Of a stretch of DNA of 64,000 bases, positions 18,500 to 29,818 are shown piece after piece (position 1 is the stretch's first letter; the number at the start of each line of letters is the position of its first letter). The stretch comes from Posidonia oceanica (lineage: Eukaryota > Streptophyta > Magnoliopsida > Alismatales > Posidoniaceae). The position numbers were made by a program, and so were the translations under genes. The stretch spans positions 100,857,501-100,921,500 of the forward strand of contig JAZBRS010000026.1 of assembly GCA_037176725.1 (NCBI GenBank). Reading direction: 5' to 3'. Below the pieces are notes generated by a model, which saw only the letters and a list, made by a program, of their open reading frames with translations, did not search any database and had not been told where the DNA came from.

Positions 18500-20660
18500 C
18501 GGTCTGAAAGGTGTTGGGTGCTGAAGCTTTGGAGGGCCGATTCAGAGGTGGTTCCTGGTGGTTCTTGGCTTCTGGAAGTGGGGGGAGGAAGGTGGAGGCT
18601 TGGGTTTCAGAGTGCATCCAAAAAAGATCGGGTTGTGAAGGGAGAAAAACGGTTTTGATCCCCTCCCTCTCCACTGAATTTTCTGGGGTCTGAGGTCAAA
18701 GGAATGGGTTTCTGCCATTTTTGGCAAAGCATGGAAGGGGTTGCTGTGTTGGTCTTCGGCCACAGGGTATGGGAGTGATGGAGGAAAGTCCATGGGATGT
18801 CAGGTGGAGGTTTGAAAAAGAAGAAGGAGGTCTGTCGTTTTGCTGTGAGAGGAGGAGAAGAAGAATGGAAGAAGAAGAAGAAGAAGAGAAGGAGGGAAAG
18901 AGGAGGGGAAAACATGGGCTGTGGGCTGTGGGCTTGGGAAAAAGAAATTAAGAAAGAAGGAAAGAAGGAGGGGAAGAGTTGGGTTAGATGGGCTGGACCA
19001 AAAGAGGGAGAGGTAAAAAAGAAAGGGAAGAAGGAAGAAAAAGAAAGAAAGAGGAGAAAGAAGAAGGATAAAAAGGAATAAAAATAAAATAAAATAGGAA
19101 TAAAAATAAAAAGACTCTAAGGTGATTGCCCAAGTTAGGATTTTTAGATTTGGTTTTTTAATGGTTGTTTTTAATTAGGATTTTAGGATTAAGGAGTTTT
19201 AGTTTTGATTTGGATTTTGAGTTTTCTTTAAGTGGTTTTTGATTTTTGTTTAAATGTTTGGTAAGTTTTTAAATTGTCTTTTAGTCATGTTTTTCTTGTT
19301 AAGTCTTGGGAATTTTTGATTAGGTTTTTTAAAGATTGTTTTTAAATTAATTAGGGAGAGTTTTAGCCTTTGATTTTAATCCCTTTTTTTTTAAGGTTTT
19401 GTTTAAGTTTTGTTTTAAATTCGATTTTGTTTGTTGGATTCTTTTAATATTTTTTAGTTAAGTTTTTCTTGTTTAATTAAGCGTTTTCAAATTTTTGATT
19501 GTTTGTTTCAATTAAGTTTTCAAATTGTTTCTTTTAGAATTGTTAAGTTTTCCTCCTTTTTTTGATTACTTGCCTTAGTATTTTAAGTTGTTTTCTTTCT
19601 TTTTAGGATTTGTTTTTTGCTTGTTTTTAGTAGGGTTTTTACTCTAGCTTGTTTTGATTATATCTTGGTTTTTTTCTTTGATTTTATAGCATTTTCTTTT
19701 TGTTTGTTTTGCATTTTTTAGATTACATTCTCAATTTCCTTTTTTAATTGGATTTAGTTAGGTTTTTGTTTTCGATTGTTTGTTTAAGTTTTTAATTATT
19801 TATTTTTAGGATTTTGACTTGTTTCTCTTTTGTTTTAGAGTTTTAAATGTTTTTAAAGGTTTTTTAGGGGTTTAGTAAGAGAGGAGAAGAGGAAATTAGA
19901 AAGGAGAGGAAAAAGGAGAAATGGAGGGATAAATAGGAAAGAGAGGAGTTGAAGGAAAGTAATTTTTTGAAAATCAAAGAAAATGGTAAAAATAAGATAA
20001 AAATAGGAATAAGATTGAGAACTGATAGGAGCACAAGGGGGGCCCACAGCCAGACAAAAAAGAGGGAGAAAAGGGGGTGAAAAGAAGGATGATAATCAGG
20101 AGAGAGAGAGGAGAGAGAAAAGAATAATTCAGGAGAGAGAAAAGGATAATTTGGGTAAATGGAGGTCTTAGAGGTTTCAAAAAGAAGTGAAATTTGGTGG
20201 GTGTGTAGTCTAGATTCTCTAGTGTGCGACCTAGTGTTTTGGTTTGGTTATGAGAAAGTTTTGAAAGGGTTTTGAGGTGTAGAAAAAGGGTAGTTTTGCC
20301 TAAGTTTCCTAGGGTTTTTAGGAGTAGTTTTGGTTCGAAAGTTTCTAGGATTTTTAGTGGATTTGTTAAGTCAGGGATGGTGAGTTTTCCTATGATTTTT
20401 GATTAGTTTTTGGGTTCGAGAAAGGGGTGTGATCCTAGGTTGAGTTTGGGCTTGTTTTGGAGGGAAAGAGAGAGGGAGAGGTGTGGATTTGGACTTGTAT
20501 TTGGATGGTTTTAGGGTAAGGTCTTGGATGGTTTCAGGGTAAGGTTTTGAGAGGGTTTTAGGGTGGTTTTCTGGGTTAGAAAATGAATGTAGTTCTAGGT
20601 TTGGTTTTGAGGTTTGAGGTGGAGTTTTGATTTGAAAGGAAGGGTGAGGGGAAAGGTGTA
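18500..20660 (-). other. Low-complexity 5' part of solo LTR
   Basis: Purine-rich (GAAGAAG, 18830-19080), then T-rich (19090-19860), then GGGTTTTAGG-like sequence (20270-20660). No gene seen. Confidence 0.6.
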
Positions 20661-20728
20661 ATTTTGGGTTTTTTCCTAGCCGCCAGAGAGCCCTGCCAAT
20701 TCGGCCTTGTCGAAATGGGGTGTCAACA

Positions 20729-20733
20729 CCAAC
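20729..20733. repeat. Target-site duplication CCAAC, right
   Basis: Matches 14997-15001. Confidence 0.9.
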
Positions 20734-21660
20734 CGATATAAAATGGTTTGATAATGACCATGCCAAGGGCTTGCTCACACTTGAATGCCCAAGATACCCT
20801 AACCCTGTGCCATTGTGCTCTTCAGGGATTCCAAGCGCATCTGTCATTCCTTGCTCTTGACGACCGAGTCCCTTCCCAGGGGTGTATCCTATTTTGAGAA
20901 GGATCTCCCACGGCCTCTTCATGTGATCCGGGAAGTGGTATTGGTCCATATCAATACTTCGAGGAGTAAAAATCTGTTTTACATTATTTACGGCCTCGGC
21001 TGTAGAGTTCCTAATTGATGGTGCCGGTGTGGTGGTTGGGATTGTCACTAAATGCGCCTCTGCTTCTATTGGCTCATCTCCCAGCACCTTGATTATCTTC
21101 CCTTGGTGAGGGAATTTCATGCACTGATGACACGGGGAGGTGACCGCCTTGATTTCCTCAATCCATTGGCGCCCTAGAATGAGTCGATATGAGATTGATG
21201 CATCGACTACTATTAATTTTGTATTTGTTTGAAGGGGGCCAATGGTGACTCCGATGGTGATTTTCCCCAGAGCCATTTTCTTATTGTTATCATACCCTAA
21301 TACAGTTAGAGCTACTGGGCATAATTGAGATTTTGTTAGCCTGATCAACTGTAGGATATCCAAGGAACATACATTCAGGATTGCCCCTGTGTCTACTAGT
21401 ACACCACAGAGTTTGTAATTATTTATCACAACAGTAACACTTAGAGGCAAAGTCCTCCTTTCAAGAGGGGCCAATTTAGAGTCAGTGAAAAATAGCATAG
21501 GCTCTATGAATACAACGATTGCAACAGCTGCCAAAGTTTCAGTAGGTATGTCTTCTGGTACCTGAGCTTTCTTCAGCACCTTCATCAGAATGTCTTGGTG
21601 TTTTTCTGAGGCTTTGATTAGCTCATAGACCGAGATCTTTGCCTGTGTTTTCTTGAGCTA
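20734..21660 (-). pseudogene. N second protease module and G-patch
   Basis: An aspartic protease matures the element polyprotein. The - strand reads LVDTGAIL (Asp codon near 21393), then YRLILGRQWIEEI and SPCHQCMKFPHQGKIIKV, the Tat protease pattern with flap and C-terminal motif. About 100 residues later comes a G-patch-like segment, PWEILLKIGYTPGKGLGR. The open frame from 21585 runs past 20734 into the solo LTR, so its last 120 residues are LTR-encoded and not native. Upstream, in frame, the linker FHIPRRIDGEFDVLE ends at a TAG near 21658. Confidence 0.8.
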
Positions 21661-22005
21661 CTCTAAGACATCAAACTCACCATCTATTCTTCTGGGAATA
21701 TGGAATTCTTGGTGAGGCGGAGATGTGGCTCGCTCTACATTGGGTGGAGGCGGCGCAACCTGATTGGAAATTCACCCCATTCTGGTGATGGAGGCTTGTT
21801 GGGCCTGATGATGCCCTCCTCCAGCCACAGCAGATTTAAGCAATGACATGGGCCTTCTAAGTAGGGACTGCCCCTAATTTATGGGCAAAAGAAATGAGTT
21901 TGGCTGTGCAGGTCTTTGGATCTGAGCATATCCCTGCATGACCTAACTGCCTGTGAGATGTTGAAATCCCTGAATGCTTGTGGCCTCATCGTCCCAATTG
22001 TCTAT

Positions 22006-22564
22006 CTAGTCGGCTATCGGCCATGTGCCACTTTTATATGGCAGTGGTTCTTGGAATTCATCGAGGTATGGCATCCAGATCATTGCCAGGTTTGTCTCGT
22101 GATTTGCTTTGACAATGATCACTTCCCCTTGGAACTTGAATTTGATATACTGATGTGTTGGGGATGCAATGGCATAAATCTCCGCCAGCCAGGATCTTCC
22201 CAGGATCAGTGGTTCTGATGAATCATGCTCCATCACCATGATGCTGGTAACGCTGGTGAGGGGGCCAATGGTGATTTCTAGCTGAACAGTTCCCTAGTGC
22301 TTCTGTTCGGTTGTTGTCATAGCCCTAGCAGAGGACGCTTCGCCTGGTAATTTCCTCTTCCTCGACGTCCAGGTAGTCAAGAGTGGTTAATGAACATGCA
22401 CTCCGACTGGCCCCAGTGTCCACAAGTGTGCCAGGAAGTAGGTAGTCATTGATGTCCACAGTGACAATTAAAGGACATAGGCGTTCCTCTGGAGTGGGTA
22501 ATTCCGAGTCCCTGAAGACTATATTCCTTAGCTCGAATCCTGCGATGATTTCCCGAGACAGCAC
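22006..22564 (-). pseudogene. N first protease module
   Basis: A second copy of the same kind of protease, upstream of the other in transcription. It reads LVDTGASRSACSL (Asp near 22420) and, after a stop and frame change near 22325, PLILGRSWLAEI and SPTHQYIKFKFQGEVII. The two copies align motif by motif but differ in most residues, so the duplication is old or the copies come from different elements. Both DTGA triads are kept. It follows gag with a single TAG between. Confidence 0.75.
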
Positions 22565-22591
22565 AAAGGGATCTGCCTCATTGTCAAGTTC

Positions 22592-24125
22592 CTATGGTTG
22601 TCCCCCTCCTGGAAAGAAGTTGAAGTGCCTGAGGAGTGCAAGGTCAATAGCATTGTCTTCTTCGTCTTGTGTGTCCCCCATCTGGAATTCCCACTCTATG
22701 GACCCCTGTTCGGAGCACATTTCTTGAACATCTGGCTCGTTGCTTTTTGCAACTGAAGAGACTAACTCCAAATCTGATTCCAGATAATGAATGGTCACTG
22801 GCTCGGACTCAGCCTCTAATGGACTATCCCTCACTTCTAGATGTACTACTGGATGGTTGGGCAAGGGATTCTGATGTATCTGTAGTTTGTGCTGTCCTAC
22901 CCGGACCTCCCTTAGTCTATCCCTGAGGGCTGGCCATATTATCTCCCCCTTATCATTCAGATCATAACTTTTGTACTTCAACACAAAACATTCCTCGAGG
23001 GTATGTCCATTCTTCTGATGGTAAGTGCAGTATTTGGACATGTTTGTGTTGGGAGCATTGGGCTTTGGAATCGGGAGCTGCAAATCCTCACTTCCGACTA
23101 GCATCCTAAAAATGTCTGGGAGTGCTTCAGGAAGTGGTGGATAGTTCTGCCTTCTCGGCCCCTTGTATACCTGTGGTGGAGGAACATTGTTGTAGCTCCT
23201 CTGCCCCTGTGGTGGTCCTCTGTATTGATTATTTGCTTGCCCCTGTTGGGCATTCATAGGGAAATTTGGGTGTTGGGGTTGGAACTGCTGAGGTGGCTGA
23301 AAATGCTATCCCTTCCATCCCCTCTGGTTCTGCTGCGTGGATAGCTGTGCCATGCTTCCTGTAACACCCTCCACCGTGTGTCCTATAGTCTTTTTTCTAT
23401 TCTTCCCCTCAAGCTCTAAGAATGGCAACTCTTCCTTGTTGCGCATGACCTTTGCGGCCCGCTCGTATAACTGTGGGTAGGTATGGAAGTCACCCACCAA
23501 TAGTCCAGTCCTGAGCATCCTCGTGGTGTTTCTAGCTATGATTTCCACGGCTTGACTTACAGGTATGTAGCATTCTGACCGAGCGGCCATATCCCTCCAT
23601 CTGCTTGCGAAGGTAACGAAGTCTTCGTTGGGTCTCATCCTCTCAGCAGTGAGGTCGCCTACAGTGGGTTTGTGTGGCACCCGGTGACTGTATTGATTCA
23701 GGAACTTTCCTTCAACTATCCTAACGGGTAAGGGTGTCAAACAATTTTAGAGCTTCTTCCTCAAGTGTCTTGAAGAAGAGATACACAATAAGCCCTGTAT
23801 CATAGCAGTACGGCAGAGTATCCATGGTAAAAGCAGCAAGATGATTTCTGGGATTCTTTGTTCCGTCGTACCTCCTCATCTTCGGCATTTTAAACCCTGG
23901 GGGAAGGATGAAATGAGGAAACTTGGAGGTGTCATAGCCTATCGGTGCTTTTGATGTGACCCTGGCCTCTGCTAATGCTTCAGCAATCATTCTTTTGAGG
24001 TCCGATCCTAGCGCAGCATGTGGCCCCTGGCTTTGGTGCCCGTGTGTTTGGTGAAATGGTGGTAGTGATGTGTTATGTGGTGGAGGGAAGAGTGAAGATT
24101 GGGGTGGAGTATGATAGTATTGCAT
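22592..24125 (-). pseudogene. gag: N gag, main domain and knuckle
   Basis: Structural protein of the particle. Starting from the high-coordinate end: FILPPGFKMPKMRRYDG, then a frame change near 23730, FVTFASRWRDMAARS, and, after a TGA-type break near 23300, a Gln/Pro-rich stretch with YCTYHQKNGHTLEEC, a CX2HX4HX4C knuckle as in the E1 gag. The C-terminal part is acidic. Three open frames (23721-24125, 23306-23740, 22592-23257) together cover the domain. Confidence 0.8.
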
Positions 24126-24263
24126 GTTAATGGGAGGTTGTGGTGAGTGTGATATTCCAGGATATGATGTTCTGGGATATTGCGGGAAGTAATGGATCGT
24201 GTATGGTGGGGTTGGATGGATGGAAGGGTAAGTGGGTGTTGTATGGTATTGTGGGAATGGACC

Positions 24264-24769
24264 TTAGGTAGGGAAGTTTATAGTGGGGTTTGGTGTGGTA
24301 TGTTTGTAAGTTGGTGTGGTGAATGAGCCGTAGTGGTAGTTCGGGAAGTAGTGTCCTTGGACGGTTGAGGTTTGTGGGTCTTTATATGAAAGGTGTTGCC
24401 TAACTAGGGATTGCCGAACCTCGTTGGTCTCTTCTTCAGTTGGATAAGAAGCAGTCACAACGGGAGGTACAACAAGGGAAGTCACTTCGGGATATGTAAG
24501 CTCAGGCGGGGCGTTCCATGTCTGAGGTCTGAGAGTGATTTGCCCCTCTTCCTTCTTCGTATGGTGAACTCTTATTGAGTTCTGGACCAGTGTTGTAGTT
24601 GAAGGGGATGTGAGGCATGTGGGAACTTTCGTCGGCCTGCCGCATGCGAGAAACCAGGGGTTCCTAGATCTTCTGTCTGTGAAGTTGAAGCTTTAGGGAA
24701 GAACCCATTCGGGCTTATGCCTGGTTGTTTCGTGGAGGTAGAGGCGGAAGATATGCTGTGGCGGTCCAT
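24264..24769 (-). pseudogene. N gag, N-terminal low-complexity part
   Basis: Two broken frames (24572-24769 with MDRHSISSASTSTKQPG, and 24264-24485) rich in Ser, Thr, Pro, Tyr and His. Position and composition suit the start of gag. Confidence 0.5.
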
Positions 24770-24779
24770 TATAAGATTG

Positions 24780-26136
24780 CTCTTTAAACTATTACAAAGA
24801 ACTTGAAAAGGAAATTATAGACTCAATTACACTATTTAATGCAGACTCGATTAAGTAAAATAGAATAAAAGAAGCAGTTGCCGTTCTGATGCTAAATTCA
24901 ACCTGTAGATGATGAGAATTAAATTCCTGCAAGCAAGACACACTGGAATGTTCTACCCTGCAGTCGCCTGTCAGTCAGCCGACCAAACAAGTCGTCGATT
25001 TAAAGGGTGGCTGAGCAAGGCACCTTCAGAACAGGCGGCTCTGTCCCTGTTCTTCCAGTAGCCAAGGTCTGTTCTTGACAGATCACGCAACAAACAGGAA
25101 AAAAGGGATGCAGGTTTCAGACGGATTGTAGGTTTTTATCTGTTCAAATGATTAATTAATCGGTTAGTTAAACTTGCATGCTCACAAGGAATGCGATTCT
25201 AAGCCGTAAGTAACAACCGTGTGGGTCACTCAAATAGGATTTTGGCTTTCTTTTGGGTACCACTCCTTGACCATTTTTAGGGTCCACTAAGAGGGCCTAG
25301 GCGGTGGGTTTGTCTCTCTAAAGAGAAGCCCACCACCTAGGATTCTGTCCTTAAGTTCGGATCTTAACAAACCATGAAGTAGTAAATAAACGACAAATAT
25401 CAGAGTATGAAGTATCTACTAAGGATTATTATTGACTTAGAGAGAAGAGAGACAATAATAAAACCTTAGAATACCTTGAGTTCTCACTCTAACTATAGCA
25501 ATCAAACACAGAGCATGGGAGAGCGACTTGCACTGGCCCGGTTCACTCAGTCTGATTGTTCTAGTTAGAGAAAGATTCCCTTGAGGAACTTTATCTCTAA
25601 TATCAAGAAAATAGTTTCCACCCTAGTGGTGGACGCAAACAAGCCTAAAAATTGTTAAAAAAACCAAAAAAAATGCAGTGAACAGGATTTAATCAGGTTT
25701 TTAAGCAACTGCAGATCTAAAAAAAGCGACACAGGTTACTAAAAAAAAAATGATCTACATAGAAATAACGTACAGTCGCTTGTAATGGGTGAGCCTGGAG
25801 TAGTCGCCGCAATGAACTGCGACTTGCTCAGGCGCCTGATTACAGGGTGGCTAGAAACTGGAGTTTTCTGCTTTTCAGAACAGTAGTAACCCGACCTTCT
25901 ACGACTATAGACGAGAGGTTGTCGTTGCCTCAGCGTGCTAACGAGACCTCTTGCCTTAAGCCAGGATGGTTGGGTTAGAAAAAACTGTTCTAATGTCAGA
26001 GAACTCTATGGGATTTAGGAGTTGTGAAAACCTAGGCCCACGGTCTCCTAGACCGAAAACAAACTACTAGATCTAAAGAAGTAAATGAAGGAAGAAAGGA
26101 AAAAACTCACGTAGCACAGAGGGTTGGCTAAAGCCT
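24780..26136 (-). other. N leader
   Basis: Non-coding DNA between the primer-binding site and gag. Two diverged blocks (24955-25110 and 25780-25930) share AGTCGCC, AGGGTGGCT and TTCAGAACAG motifs. Confidence 0.5.
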
Positions 26137-26154
26137 GTCCCACTGTGATCGCCA
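26137..26154 (-). other. N primer-binding site
   Basis: TGGCGATCACAGTGGGAC on the - strand, sharing TGGCGA with the E1 site and lying just inside the LTR end. A second match, TGGCGATCACAATAAG, lies about 80 bp away at 26219-26234. Confidence 0.6.
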
Positions 26155-26158
26155 CTTC

Positions 26159-27870
26159 TGTGGATGTAGATTTTGAGGGTGTGTAGATGAAGATGACGAT
26201 GCTTCCACAACGTTGTCAACTTATTGTGATCGCCACTTATCAATGGGCGAACAAAGCGCCTGGGGAGATGATGATGATGTGAGTAGTAGGCTCACTGGAT
26301 CGACGACAGGATGTCGTCCAGCGGCTTCCTCGTGTTACGTAAGCGTATTCATTTCCTTCAAAAAAAACAAGTAACAGAAGATCTGGATGAGTTCGTGTGT
26401 AGTAAATCGATCAAATAAGCAAGAAACAAAGAAGGTAAATGTAACTGATACTAATTGGGGATTGTTCCCTGCATGCATATGCCATGAATCTAATCTAAAG
26501 AATGCAATAATGAAAATAAAGAGAATGGAAGACGATACTCCCTTCACTCTCGTGCTATATGCAGTGGGATGAGAAAGAGGAGGCACGGTTGGAGCTTTAG
26601 GTATCCGTGGGATCTCTGAATTAAAGGAGGCTAGGGTTTCTCTTTTAGAAGATGACTATCTCTCTCTCTTAAGACCTTAAAAATCTCCTTAAACGCTAAA
26701 AATTGGCCTCCTCTAATGAATTCGCCTTCTATCAATTTCCTCCTCAAACCCTAAAATTGACCACCCCCCGAGCACTGACTTACGGGACCTATTTATAAGT
26801 TCCTGAGACACGGGTGGTTCAAAGCTAGGAAGGTTCTAGATGTTTCTAGAAGAAAACTGATATTTATTGCTAGTCGCCGCATAAAAGGCGACCGGTATAA
26901 ATATCTCCCGAAAGATCGTGGAAACGCCAGGGAAACTCCGCATGACCAGGTCAGCGGAGTCCACGTCAGCTAGTCGCTTATAACATAAGTGCCTAGCTGT
27001 AGCACTATTCCAGGCTAAATAAAAGATTTGTTTCTGATTTTTAGGAGTAAATCTTAGATTGAAAAATGTGTTAAAAGATCTAGATCTTAATTTAGAAGCC
27101 ACCTAGGATTTTCTAGATTATTCCTTAATTGATTATATGATTTTTTGTGTTATATCATATATTAAATATTTGAAGATCATGGAAATATCGATAATTTACG
27201 GAAAAGCGTTATAATAATTTATAAAGCCCCCATATATTATATTAATGTTCAGAATATTAATTTTCAAGCTAGAGAGAGGCAAGTTGCTAGCCGCCTGTCT
27301 CAGAGGCGCTTACACATTCCAGTCGTCCCTTTGAAAGGTGTCTGGATGTGTCGCCGCTCTGGGAGACAATTAGCTAGGTCTTTTGCATTTTTAACCCTGT
27401 CTTTTAAGTTAATCCAAAGAAACATGATAAAAGCCTAGAAAACTTCAGAAATCTCATGAAATCGTAAAAACATCTTCTTTAACTCAAATCTGCCACTGAT
27501 CTAAATAAGAATAAATGATACTCGAGGTACTCGAACTTGCCACGAGTCTGAGTGCGTTAGCTATGCCAGAGCTAACAACCTTGAGTTAAGTAAAATCAAG
27601 CGATGTTTTAAATAAATCACGGAAAATCTGGAAAATGTGTTATTAAATCTTAGTTGTGTGATATGGGACGCCTAGCTGGTTCCTATTCTCTAAGAATTCT
27701 CAGAAATACGAAAATGAGATATCTACAGATATGTCACTTAAAAACATTGCTATTTTAGTTTAGTGCTACAGTAGTACTCATCACCAAGGAATATATTATA
27801 TAATCAAATTACCGTTAGCAAAAAACGACTAACTTAACACGATTAACACACCACTGTATCCGATTCACAG
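26159..27870 (-). repeat. N 5' LTR (approximate outer edge)
   Basis: Ends CATCCACA before the primer-binding site. It has a TATA box (26790) and a plant-like leader with CTCTCTCT. No partner LTR is in the window to fix its edges. Contains small GTCGCC/GGCGAC hairpins, such as the one near 26872. Confidence 0.55.
26790..26797 (-). promoter_or_regulatory. TATA box of N LTR
   Basis: ACTTATAAATAGG on the - strand, followed by a leader with GAGAGAGAGATAG; a good plant core promoter by sequence. Confidence 0.6.
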
Positions 27871-27915
27871 GTCTACTCCAAAGTCAACCGCCTCCAAGCA
27901 TAGGCCGACCTTGTT

Positions 27916-28512
27916 GACCAACAACAGAACCTCTTACCGCCACGTCTTTGTCTTCTCTTCTTCCCTTCTCTTCTGCGCAAGGCAGTAGTGGAGTCCTCTG
28001 TTTCCTTGGGATCTTTTTTTCTCGGTTTCGTCTTCTGCATTAGAGCCCCCAGCAGAGGCCAAGGTAAGCTCTTTATTCTCTCCTGTAGCTTCCTCTGTGA
28101 TCACAATTTCATCTTGAAGCCCATCTCGATCTTTTACTTCGGTGCTTGAATAGAGGAAGTGTAGGGGTGGATTAAAGGAATACACTCATTTTGACCCAAA
28201 ACTATTTCTGGGTTTGTCACAACCCAGAAATACCATTTTTTTGGTTTATTGTCAAACTCATTGATTCCTAGTCATAATTTTGCATATGGGTTTTTTTAAA
28301 AGGAATATATGGGCGTGTTCGAAGTGATGATATGTTGAATTTTGGATTGTTTGGTATCTATAAAATCTGAATGGAATGCAAACCTAATACTCTGCTGAGA
28401 TTAGTATTTTTTTTTTCTTTTTTGTGTTGTTGTTATTTGAATGATCAACAGGTAGCAGAAAGAATTGGAATTAGCTCATTATCGGTGGAGTAAACCAAGG
28501 CGCCTAAGCTCA
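27916..28512 (+). promoter_or_regulatory. Kinase 5' UTR with an intron
   Basis: Pyrimidine-rich leader ending GGCCAAG|GTAAGC (donor at 28064). A T-rich tract and CAACAG (acceptor end near 28451) follow, 62 bp before the ATG. A homologous exon and donor, GGCCAAG|GTATGC, lies at about 42119-42270, which supports the boundary. Confidence 0.6.
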
Positions 28513-28513
28513 A

Positions 28514-29818
28514 ATGGGTGTTGGGCTCTCCTTGTGTTCCTTGGTTTGCCTTGTTTTCATCTGCATTGAAGCTTCTAATGCAGATGCACCTCCCCAATCT
28601 GGCGCTCCTGCTCCCAACAATCCTTCAAAAAATAAAGGGAGCAAGAAAATTGCATTTTTTGTAGTTTTTCCTATCCTCGCCTTGATGCTGGTGTTAGTTT
28701 GCCTTGGCTTTGCATACCGAAGGAGAACGAAGTTTTTGGCCACAAAACAATTCCCGAGAAATGGAGTGTATAGAAGTTTAGGCCCATATACCTTTCAGAC
28801 AGATTCCAGTTCTTGGGTTGTAGACGTGAAACTTCCATCTTCACTCCCCATAGTCATAATTGATAAGCCACTGCTGAATCTCACCTTCGCAGACCTCTTG
28901 GCTGCCACTTCTGATTTTGATAGAGGAACATTATTAGCAGAAGGGAGGTTTGGCCCAGTTTACATTGGGGTTCTTCCTGGAGAAGTTCATGTTGCTATCA
29001 AAGTTTTGGTTCATGACTCTGTCTTGACGGACGAGGAAGCGACTGCAGAGCTTGAGCATCTAGGTCGCATCAAGCACCCAAACCTGGTTCCATTGATAGG
29101 TTACTGCTTGGCAGGTAGACACAGGATTGTTGTATATGATCACATGGAAAATAGCAACTTGCATAATCTGCTTCATGGTTTGCCACTAGGATGTAACAAT
29201 GATGCTTGGGGAGATGATAGTAATGGGATTGGCAACATCATAACTGAGGGAAAGAATACTTGGCCGTTTAGGCATAGAATTGCACTTGGTATTGCAAGGG
29301 GTTTGGCTTTTCTTCACCATGGATGCTCCCCTCAGATTGTTCATGGGGATGTGCAGGCCAACAGCATTTTACTTGACTCCGAATTTGAGCCTAGACTTTC
29401 TGATTATGGATTGGCGGAACTTATAAGAAGTGATTTTGTTGAAGAAAATCCTTATGGATCACCCGGCCACATGCCTCAAATATTATCTGGTTCGGAAATT
29501 CGTTGTGGAACTCCAGAGTCCGATGTTTATGCCTTTGGGGTTGTGCTGTTTGAGCTTATTACTGGGAAGAAACCATTTGACATTGAATGTCAAGTAAAAG
29601 ATGCTGACATGGTGAGTTGGGTTCGGGGTCTGGTGAGCAAAAATCAGTTATCTGATGCAATTGATATGAAGATCCAGGGAACAGGACCGGAAAAACAAAT
29701 GGAGGAAGCTTTCAGGATTGGTTACCTTTGTACAGCTGAGGTGCCATCAAAGAGGCCATCCATGCAACAGATAGTTGGGCTTTTGAAAGACATTGAACCT
29801 AGGGAATTGAATAACTGA
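28514..29818 (+). CDS. LRR-less receptor-like kinase, At2g24230-type
   Basis: A single-exon frame of 434 residues. It has a signal peptide (1-22), only about 23 residues outside the membrane, a membrane segment (46-68), a basic stop-transfer RRR, and a kinase domain. The juxtamembrane and kinase text (FQTDSSSWV, PLLNLTFADLLAATSDFDRG, GYCLAGRHRIVVYDHMEN) is that of the Arabidopsis At2g24230/At5g58150 LRR-kinase group, but the LRR ectodomain is absent. Kept: glycine loop EGRFGPVYIG, Lys163, and catalytic-loop Asp279. Changed: HRD is HGD, the usual DxK is DVQ, DFG is DYG (297-299), and APE reads MPQ. Activity is therefore doubtful; a signalling or scaffold role at the plasma membrane is possible. 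It is the only intact host gene in the window. Confidence 0.85.
   Translation: MGVGLSLCSLVCLVFICIEASNADAPPQSGAPAPNNPSKNKGSKKIAFFVVFPILALMLVLVCLGFAYRRRTKFLATKQFPRNGVYRSLGPYTFQTDSSSWVVDVKLPSSLPIVIIDKPLLNLTFADLLAATSDFDRGTLLAEGRFGPVYIGVLPGEVHVAIKVLVHDSVLTDEEATAELEHLGRIKHPNLVPLIGYCLAGRHRIVVYDHMENSNLHNLLHGLPLGCNNDAWGDDSNGIGNIITEGKNTWPFRHRIALGIARGLAFLHHGCSPQIVHGDVQANSILLDSEFEPRLSDYGLAELIRSDFVEENPYGSPGHMPQILSGSEIRCGTPESDVYAFGVVLFELITGKKPFDIECQVKDADMVSWVRGLVSKNQLSDAIDMKIQGTGPEKQMEEAFRIGYLCTAEVPSKRPSMQQIVGLLKDIEPRELNN

Larger units (their letters stand above)
15002..20728 (-). mobile_element. Solo LTR (5727 bp) inserted in N pol
   Basis: On the - strand it starts TGTTGACACCCCATTTCG (20728) and ends GGATTACTACA (15002), flanked by CCAAC on both sides. 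No internal element sequence is present, so it is the product of LTR-LTR recombination. Related to the E1 LTR at both ends, at the conserved hairpin (15329-15352) and the primer-site copy (near 15125), but longer. The right-edge LTR at 61923 is its closest relative here: both share the 30-bp minisatellite and the sequence beside it. Confidence 0.95.
13143..27870 (-). mobile_element. N: decayed Tat/Ogre-like element
   Basis: Reading down the - strand: LTR (about 27870-26159), primer-binding site, leader, gag, two protease modules, G-patch, a polymerase-region gap, and integrase. A solo LTR interrupts pol at 15002-20728. Several stops and frame changes break every gene. RT and RNase H are absent. 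The 3' LTR is missing from the window; E1 lies where it should be. The outer LTR edge near 27870 is approximate, set only by the start of the kinase-related sequence. Confidence 0.75.

Noticed and set aside
13143..27870. E1 and N as one element in two orientations
   Set aside because: They lie on opposite strands, their gag proteins and primer sites differ, and E1 has its own complete 3' LTR.
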